Source: Alitta virens (taxonomy: Eukaryota; Annelida; Polychaeta; Phyllodocida; Nereididae). From it: a stretch of DNA of 64,000 bases. Location: positions 3,562,001 through 3,626,000 of the forward strand of contig OW028577.1 in the NCBI GenBank assembly GCA_932294295.1. Direction: 5' to 3'. Below the pieces are notes generated by a model, which saw only the letters and a program-made list of their open reading frames with translations, did no database searches and was not told the DNA's origin. Both the position numbers and the translations under genes were made by a program. Positions within the stretch are counted from its first letter, which is position 1; the number at the start of each line of letters is the position of its first letter. Below, one piece after another: positions 56,926 through 64,000 of the stretch.

Positions 56926-57228
56926 CTAAATTAAAACAAAAAATCATCATCAACATATTGTATTAAAGACTCAGACTTCAATCAGATAAAAAAACAAAAG
57001 TGCATCCATGTAAGCCACCTCGAAAAACTTGCCAAAGTCAACTTTGCCTAAGCCGGATTATCCCACAACTTGAACCAAAATCAACCGAAAATCGAAATTT
57101 CTTGATTACTCTATTTGAAATATTTGATTTTGATGTTGGCAAGTTTTCAGTATTTGGGTTCACCCTGAAAAACAAAGTCATGAACACGCATAATATCACA
57201 AAAGGTTTAACAAATTACCAATATAATA

Positions 57229-57385
57229 GTGGATTTTCACGGAAGGTTCTCTGTATTTCCACCAGGTGGCTAAACCAGAATACTGCAATTCTATTGGCTG
57301 AAAAAGTTCCCGCCCTTGGCTGTGATTGGCTGAAGCAAAGTGCACCCTAGCAGCAGTATTTTTAGTGCATTTTAATGTATATTTT
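57229..57385 (+). mobile_element. Promoter-like MITE D4, copy 4 (3'-truncated)
   Basis: TA at 57227-57228, then intact CCACCAGGTGG, CTATTGGCTG, TTCCCGCCC and GATTGGCTG. Similarity stops after TTTTAATGTATATTT, so the ORF half is missing. Confidence 0.85.
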
Positions 57386-57981
57386 CAATGGAACTAACTG
57401 TATTACCAGGTCAAGTGCCAGGAATGGATTTTTTTTGGTTATATTTTAAACCATACCCAAATACAGCGTACTGACACAGCTCACAACACTATTTGACAGT
57501 CCAAAATGGTTTGTAATATCTATATAATATACATTCAATAATTAAGTTATATTTAATAAGTGGGTAATATCTGTAAGACTTGAATTAATTGAAAATTGAC
57601 CCATTCTATTGCTCGTGGAATACTATCATGGATTACTATCTTAAAGGCACTGCCATGCACAAGCACCACAAGCAAGATCACATCACTATCAATTAACATA
57701 CATCGTCAAGATTGCCAAAGACACAAAGTTATATCACATGGACTTATAAGGTGGAGAATCTAGCAAAACGAAAAAGCAATGTAAAGAATTTTAATTAAAT
57801 TAGCGAGCGCAAGAACTTTGGTAATTCAGAGCAATTACGGGTAACCTTGTATTCAGCCAAGTCATCGTGCAAGTTTCAAGATATTGCAACTTTCTGAGAA
57901 TGCTGTAGAAATGACAAAACAACTCTGAAGCACTCTGCCTGTCCTGGAATGAAGGACTTCATTGAATTATGAAACGAGTAG

Positions 57982-58168
57982 GTGGGTGGGTGATCAGGGC
58001 TTTACGTCCTGTATTTCTGCACCCGATGGGCTAATTAGGACAGGCAGGGACCATGGCAATGAGACAAAGGATGAAACAGCCATCCAACTTAGGCTCGACC
58101 GGGAATGGAACCCAGGACCCAGCGGTTGGAAGCCCAGAGTGCTACCTCTGAGCTAGGCCCCCACCCCC
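57982..58168 (-). mobile_element. tRNA-derived SINE S1, copy 11
   Basis: Full-length minus copy. The 14-bp target duplication TATGAAACGAGTAG is at 57968-57981 and 58169-58182. Confidence 0.94.
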
Positions 58169-58182
58169 TATGAAACGAGTAG

Positions 58183-59558
58183 AACATTCGTGAGAATGAG
58201 AACTTAAATGTATTGGACTCATATTTAAGCCGGCCTCACACTGCGATTTTGTCGGAAAGATCGGCGGCGCAAGGAGTCTGGCTTGTTGAAGAAAATCGGC
58301 CAACAAACACAATCCAGCCCCCCCCCCCCTTCTCCTCTCCTGGCCGGATTCTACTGGCAAAAAAAATAATTGTCCGATTGTAGGCAGTATTTATAGACGT
58401 CTCACAGATTATCCCCTATTTAAGAAGCTCATTGGCAAATATGTTGAATGGGAGGACCATTGCACATTTTAATTGAACCTAATTAGTTTAAAATTTCAGG
58501 ACCATTGCAGATTGTAATTTAACCTCATTGGTTTAAAATTTCAATAATTGACAGCTTTTGTAACATATTTTGTGTAACAGTCTAATGTAACCAAATTTTA
58601 CACAAAGTAGCAAGAAATAATGGCCAAGACATAAACAATGTCTGAAAGTTGGAACTGCACTTGATTTGACCTGAACCTGAAGCTGACTCAGCTTACACGA
58701 CCATTTTCCAGAGGCAGACATAATGATGACATGATAAGGCTTGGATTCCAAAACATTTTACACAGTCTTTCTTATGTTAATATATAATTTTTTTTGTATA
58801 ATTAACCTGTCAATTGTGTACGAAAATAACTGTAAACTTTTGGTCAGACAAGGCACTCTAATGTCAAACATGAAATGATTTTGTGTCCAGGCAGTATACA
58901 CCCATAAATAACTATTCACTTAAGTTTTATACCAAACACCATCAAAAGAGCGGAAAAACAGACAAGTTGGATGAGTAAAATATAAATAAAATTTTAAGTA
59001 GATCCATGTGAGGGAGTATACATTTTATGATACGAAGAAATAAATATTTAATTGTAAAGGTTTCATTGTCCATTCCATGCTACTGAGAAGTTAATTAAAT
59101 GTAAGAAAAGTTGAAATATGAAGAAACACATCACTTCGATTGATTTGAAGGTTATTAAAAAAAAATGTACATGTATACAAACATTTATTTGAAATACGAA
59201 ATGACTTTCTTGTAAGGTTAAAATGCTGTAAAACAGCTTGCATATTTGGCCCTTATTCTACGGATGCATGTATTAATGTCTACATCCTGGCTAGTCCCTT
59301 CCCCCCACTACTTGAGTTGTGGCAAAATTGTCACCTAATTGATATTAACTTGTTATGTGTCACTGAAAAAGGTGTGGTCAAGTGCAATTATTCATAATAG
59401 CCCCTTGGTTAGCATAATTGTATTATAATTTTTTCATTTGAGTAGCAAATCGGCTGTTAATTCGTTCAGGCGAGAGGTTAGGTCAGTGCACATGCGTCTA
59501 AAATTAAATACAAAATATAAGATGCTAATAAATTAAATAAATCATAAATATTGAAAGT
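58183..59558. other. Upstream intron stretch
   Basis: No TBC1D19 5' exon recognised. Contains C12 at 58318-58329 and an S2 tail at 58675-58765 (minus). The rest is AT-rich. Confidence 0.4.
58675..58765 (-). mobile_element. SINE family S2, 3' fragment
   Basis: Minus strand: TGTGTAAAATG, CCAAGCCTTATCATGTCATC ATTATGTCTGCC, the end of the S2 tail. Confidence 0.5.
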
Positions 59559-59572
59559 CATATAGGTCCCCT

Positions 59573-59673
59573 GTGTGTGTGTGTGATTAGGGCTTTACGT
59601 CCTGTATTTCTGCACCAGTTGGGCTAATTAGGACAGGCAGAGACCGTGGCAATGAGACGAAGGATGAAACAGC
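59573..59673 (-). mobile_element. tRNA-derived SINE S1, copy 12 (5'-truncated, with target duplication)
   Basis: Only the 3' ~100 bases of S1, from ATGGCTGTTTCATCC to the tail (CACACACAC). The 14-bp duplication CATATAGGTCCCCT (59559-59572, 59674-59687) shows it inserted already truncated. Confidence 0.92.
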
Positions 59674-60631
59674 CATATAGGTCCCCTATATATATGCATT
59701 ATATACTATAATTAGTGTGCATATTGGTCTTCAAATTCAAGTAGAACTTACCCCATCCTCACATGTCAGATGACCTGACCATATATCTACTTCTATATTG
59801 TGCTAAGGCCAGTAAGGGTCGGCGATTTTTGCCAGAGATAAACTCCGATGTGGCTGGGTCTTGGGCCAGTAGCTTATGTACTAAGCTCAGTTTATGCGTT
59901 TTTAGGTGTTATTTACTTCATTATTCCTTTCATTTTACAACGGGGCCGCAAGCTTCCCTCCTCTCGCCATAACGACGTCAGCCTTTGGTTGGGACCAGTT
60001 CTGCAAACGGCCGCTAGGAGCGCTGTGGTCGCGTGTATCTAAAAAAAGCCTAACCCCGTGGAATGAAGTAAATCACAAAGTGAATTTCATGCTATCAATT
60101 ATTATGTGAATTGCAATTAATTACAATGGGATTTTCATTTTGATTGGCAAATATATAGTTTTACCAACCCGGCCTGTGATTGCAAAATCAGTAGATATAT
60201 TTAAATTATTTTATTTCATATAGTGTAATCTATAGAAAAAAAAACCTTCAGATGCGCTGTACAGTTGCATTAAAATATACCAAATTAAAAAGCTACATTG
60301 AAAATAAATCAATAGCAGTAGAGCATATCAAAACGACAAAGCTCCCAAAATAAATCATGGTGTCACTGCATGGGGGAAGCACACATTTTTTTCTAACCTC
60401 TTTTCAAGACGATTCTGGAGATAGGTAGAACATGTCTGTAGGCCTAGTATTCACAGAGACACAAATTCCTACTTAGGCCTACTGTTTATCAAAGCGAGGC
60501 TGAACAATAACTAAGAAAAAACTTTATCACACTATATAATTTTTGGTTGTGGCAGGGATTTAGGCACAGTGGGGGTGGTTTTGCCTATCTTTTCACAGAT
60601 TTTTTCATTACCACCTACAGGGTCTTGGAGT

Positions 60632-60646
60632 GGGGGGGGGGGGGGG
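60632..60646 (+). repeat. Poly-G tract (15 G)
   Basis: G15 in a locally G-rich patch (GGGGAGGGG follows). Confidence 0.85.
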
Positions 60647-60827
60647 AGGGGATTCTAACCCCCATAACTCACGCCCCCTGCCCTACCCCTATGGCATTGT
60701 GGCATTAAGATAGTCTCAGTGTAATTGCATCTAGAACTGATGAATTCAGCACTTAGCCATTTCAAATTCACACTATACATGTACATGAATTACAAAATTG
60801 CATAAAGTGAGCCCGGCTTAAGATACA

Positions 60828-60977
60828 CTCTCTGGTTCCCTGAGTGAAGAAACGCTCAGGTTGGGTCTGGCGAATTCTGTGATCTGATTGGTTGATATAT
60901 AAAATCCACACATTGTGACGTCACCTTCTGATTCACAGACCCGACCTGTCTCCTCACTTGAGACGGGAATAAGTCAG
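60828..60977. mobile_element. hAT-like MITE with CRE motif
   Basis: Imperfect inverted arms (CAGGTTGGGTCTGGCGAAT / ATTCACAGACCCGACCTG) in a 150-bp element flanked by the 8-bp duplication AAGATACA (60820-60827, 60978-60985). The loop contains GATTGG (inverted CCAAT) and TGACGTCA (CRE). Confidence 0.65.
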
Positions 60978-61142
60978 AAGATACATGTGTAAAACCACCT
61001 TTCCATGCCTACATTTAGCAATGTTTAGGAGAAAAAGTAGGCTAAAAAAAAGTGGTCAATACTTAACTACTGAATAATTTTCCCAATACATAAAAATTGT
61101 TAGAAGCATATAAGACAGAAACAAAGATATGCGTGACCAATA

Positions 61143-61458
61143 GTGGATTTTTACGGAAGGTTCTCTGTATTTCCACCAGGTGGCTATGACAGAATACTGC
61201 AATTCTATTCGCTGAAAAAGTTCCCGCCCTTGACTCTGATTGGCTGAAGCAATTGCATCCTAGCAGCAGTATTTTTAGTGCATTTTAATGTATATTTGAC
61301 ATCTTATCATTTTGTTGATTTTTGTTATTTCCCTGAGAAAATTATATTTATGGAATCAGTTAGTTATGACATACTATGTCTGAAAAGCAAAATGAGTAAT
61401 AAGAGGAGAGGAAAGACTTATGTCTTGCTGAATTCAGAGCTGCTCAGTGAAATGACTG
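61143..61458 (+). mobile_element. Promoter-like MITE D4, copy 5
   Basis: TA at 61141-61142. CCACCAGGTGG and TTCCCGCCC intact, the first CCAAT box mutated (ATTCG), the second intact. Right end decayed. Mini-ORF at 61392-61472 reads MSNKRRGKTYVLLNSELLSE then MTVVLH. Confidence 0.8.
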
Positions 61459-61472
61459 TTGTCTTGCATTAA

Positions 61473-62449
61473 AAAATCTACAATTTTGTATTGAAACAAT
61501 AAAGCCCATTAGAACCAAATTGCTTTTAACCAAACTTGGTTTAAAGAGCAACGTTCCCGGGTGGTTTTGCTTGAAAATCCATCAGCATGTAACGAGTGGC
61601 CATTTGCAAACCTCTTGACAAACTTCAACGGATGCCAGATAACGTTTGCTTGAAGATCACATCAAAGCCAGAAGAAGAAAAAGAAAACAGGACAATTCAA
61701 ACAAATCGTGAAGCAAGCAAAAATAATACCTGATCAGCATGACGTTCAAATGTATTTTACGAGTTCTGAAAAACACGAATCACGAAGAAAGCAATAATAT
61801 CGCTATTTTTCATCTGTTGTTGGCATGAGACATAACAAAAATTAAGATTCCTAAAAATTGTCACAATTTTCACAATTTTAGAAAACCCAACTTCCAGGTT
61901 TTTAGTTTGGGCTTTTAGTACAATGGTTGGCCTGATACTACTACAAGTTATAGCAGGATTTCCTGGATACCGTTTTAGGGGGGCTCTCCCTCATCTGACG
62001 CGCTCCCCCCGCCCACCTAACACCAACTTTTTTTCTGAAAAACCTCGTAATACTATTACTGAATAACACTATATATTAACAGTGATTTATACAAGGATAT
62101 TTGGTCATATTTTGTAACACTAAACCTGGAACAAGGCAAAGTGGACCGTAATCTGATCAATAAATGATACCCCCAACTTTCTGACTATAGTAATAAGACC
62201 TCTTCACAGCAAATAACTCATGGTTTGCTATTTTATCCCAATGCTGTGATTTCTACTGTTTCCCAAGAAGCCTGACACCATGATGACGTCGTCATGACGA
62301 CAGAGAAGATTGGACGAAAAGATAACTGCCCTGGAAAGACAGAAAGCAGTGCTTCAGATGATCCTGGGTTGGATCAGTTATTTTGGACAAAATTTTAGGA
62401 AATAGAAAGATGAAAAGAATAATCTCACAATGCAGATGCATTCTTATTG
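61473..62449. other. Upstream intron stretch
   Basis: Nothing recognised on either strand. Confidence 0.4.
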
Positions 62450-62640
62450 AAGGGTGGAGGCCTACCTCAGTGGTAGCGTGCTGGGCTGCTAACAAATGGT
62501 TCCCGGGTTCGATTCCCAGTAGAGCCTAAATTTAGATGGCTGTTTCATCCTTCATCTCATTGCCATGGTCCCTGCCTGTCCTAATTAGCCCAACTGGTGC
62601 AGAAATACAGGACGTAAAGCCCTAACCTACCCACCCACCC
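62450..62640 (+). mobile_element. tRNA-derived SINE S1, copy 13
   Basis: Head CCTACCTCAGTGGTAGCGTG, B box GGGTTCGATTC, variant CCCAACTGGTGCAG, CCCA tail. Target duplication CATTCTTATTG (62439-62449, 62641-62651). Confidence 0.92.
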
Positions 62641-63072
62641 CATTCTTATTGCATTTCATTACACAGTCAAACCTGCTGGTAATAAAATATTTGGAACCAT
62701 CCAAGAGGGTTCGGTTTAACCAGATTCTACCATGCGCTGGTCTGGTGTAAAATATAGGCAAAAAATCTGTTCATCTGCAACAAACTCGTTATATTATTAC
62801 CATCTGTATTCGTACTTATTAGTACACATTTGAATATAAATTGGTGTATATATACACAATTGCAAAAATTTTGGTTTCAATTACAGCATAAAAAGTCAAT
62901 CAGTTCTTTAAGTTTGTACATGTTGAATATACTGCATTCATAGAGTCCATCTCTCACATATAACTGGACTATCATTTCAGTATAAGCATGCTCGAATGCT
63001 CCTTATAAATGGGTCCGGCTCTAAATGCATGTACTGTGTATTATGTAAGACAGGTCAGACTATAAAGATTCT

Positions 63073-63399
63073 TTCCTGGATCAGTTATACAAACGATTTC
63101 TAAAACTGTACTGGTCTTTTGCTGACAATGAAAATTCTACAGTAAAATTGATATGCAATGTCGCAAAACATGGCATTATAGACGGAAATTTCCATGAAAT
63201 TTCAAAGCAATGGCGATATCCTGAATGTCATCTGAGAAGCAAATTGCAGTTCAGAGGTCAGAGACCAAAACCAGTTATTGACAATAACAGAGCGCAGCAA
63301 ATAAGAGACCTAACAAAATGTTTGGAAGGTTCTTTACATTTGCCAAATTTTACGATGGACGATATAAAATCTTTAATCTATTTAATTTCAACATATTAA
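63073..63399 (+). pseudogene. Coding-like remnant, unrecognised
   Basis: Open for 108 codons without an obvious start (FLDQLYKRFLKLYWSFADNE ... QFRGQRPKPVIDNNRAQQIR ... FTMDDIKSLIYLISTY) and then a stop. The residue mix is protein-like. About 360 bases further, after a tRNA-like insert and a MITE, a frame ends DTNCEDFSLSKKDICDIIEH then LATN and stop (about 63769-63842), followed by AATAAA at 63949. It may be a broken retrocopy or transposon gene inside the TBC1D19 intron. Confidence 0.35.
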
Positions 63400-63579
63400 C
63401 TGAAACTGCAAATTTTTCATATAACTTTTCAAATTTTCTTGTACAATTTTGTGCGAATGATTGTTATTATTATTATAAGGAAGTCTTTGTCTTTATCATG
63501 CACCAGCACAGACACACTCCACTTCTATTTTAACCCCCAGAGAATGGTTTAGGGAATACGATGTGCCTTATAGACAGCG

Positions 63580-63650
63580 CACGACGAGGATTCGAACCCA
63601 GAGTCACTGCCAATGCCATGCTAACCACTTGGCCACCCAGACCCCTTGTT
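63580..63650 (-). mobile_element. tRNA-like SINE head (family S3-like)
   Basis: Minus strand: GGGGTCTGGGTGGCCAAGTG GTTAGCATGGC and GGGTTCGAATCC, in A box - B box order. The 5' and 3' ends do not pair as an acceptor stem. Confidence 0.5.
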
Positions 63651-63677
63651 GTATATACACCTAAAATGCACTTCATA

Positions 63678-63755
63678 TACATGGCCAAATGTGTGTTTTT
63701 CATGCGTTTGGATAAACGCATGGAAAACGCATGGTTTTCACCATTTGGCCATGTA
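63678..63755. mobile_element. Foldback MITE D3, copy 4 (short)
   Basis: 78 bp: TACATGGCCAAATG ends in inverse orientation around CATGCGTTTGGATAAACGCATG. About half the length of the other D3 copies, i.e. an internal deletion derivative. Confidence 0.85.
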
Positions 63756-63948
63756 CTCTTAGGTCGAAGATACCAACTGTGAAGACTTTAGTCTCAGTAA
63801 AAAAGATATCTGTGATATAATAGAACATTTAGCCACAAATTGATTATCTGGGGTTTTAGCTACCCTCTTTTTTTTTGGTGCGAATCATTGTTTTTAAATA
63901 TTTAGTTTTTGTTATTAATCTTGAATTTTATACTGTATATTTTATATG

Positions 63949-63954
63949 AATAAA
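63949..63954 (+). terminator. AATAAA signal near right edge
   Basis: AATAAA in TATGAATAAAGCTTATTATAA, about 105 bases after the stop of the last decayed frame. It could belong to the remnant at 63073 or be chance in AT-rich DNA. Confidence 0.3.
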
Positions 63955-64000
63955 GCTTATTATAAAGCTTATAATAGTCACTACCAACACGCTTTAAAAA

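Noticed and set aside
57000..57350. 116-codon + frame (KPPRKTCQSQ...)
   Set aside because: Its right half is inside the D4 repeat and the left half has no homology or start context.
59761..60110. Overlapping + frames in a CpG-containing patch, possible first exon or promoter
   Set aside because: No match to the missing N-terminus of TBC1D19, wrong strand for it, and no donor joining any other exon.
1..64000. CRISPR arrays, operons, Shine-Dalgarno sites or phage genes
   Set aside because: The spaced tandem repeats here are satellites and duplications; the DNA is clearly eukaryotic.

Overview
The window is animal nuclear DNA: AT-rich, with spliced genes, GT-AG introns (and one GC-AG intron), polyadenylation signals, and introns packed with tRNA-derived SINEs, MITEs, non-LTR retrotransposon remnants and recent tandem duplications. 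Nothing prokaryotic was seen. The intron-rich TBC1D19 gene, very close to my recollection of the human protein, together with the repeat landscape suggests a marine invertebrate, possibly a deuterostome such as an echinoderm or hemichordate. The taxon is inference.

Only two genes can be supported, and they converge tail to tail. Gene A (+, 1-2705) is the 3' end of an unrecognised gene: six in-phase exons, 233 residues of acidic, Ser/Glu/Lys-rich C-terminal tail, stop at 2703-2705 and AATAAA at 2772. Gene B (-, 56925-3955) is TBC1D19, a TBC (Rab-GAP-like) protein. Thirteen exons encode the last 427 residues in perfect phase. The N-terminal ~100 residues, as judged from the human protein, lie beyond the right edge or were not found. 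Its introns reach 29.6 kb and 13.3 kb, so from 3955 to the right edge almost everything is TBC1D19 intron.

Repeat layout, left to right. 0.3-3.7 kb: hAT-type MITE, SINE, local duplications. 8.6-9.0 kb: degenerate tandem repeats. 10.2-14.5 kb: GATA microsatellite and a 2.04-kb tandem duplication. 15-24 kb: scattered SINEs and dispersed families. 24.4-27.7 kb: 1.55-kb segment present twice with a truncated SINE between. 28.8-32.7 kb: pogo-like MITE, foldback MITE, two copies of a promoter-like MITE and a LINE remnant. 36-41 kb: foldback element and a 936-bp TA-flanked inverted-repeat transposon. 45.4-52.7 kb: three tandem copies of a 2.3-2.5-kb unit. 54.7-64 kb: LINE-like 3' end, further SINEs and MITEs, and a decayed coding remnant at the right edge.

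The most interesting signal is a ~317-bp TA-flanked element present five times. It carries a tight CAGGTG / CCAAT / E2F-like / CCAAT cluster followed by a short partly conserved ORF (MSNK...KTYVLLNSGLLSEKTL), as if a cell-cycle-type promoter plus start codon were being dispersed.
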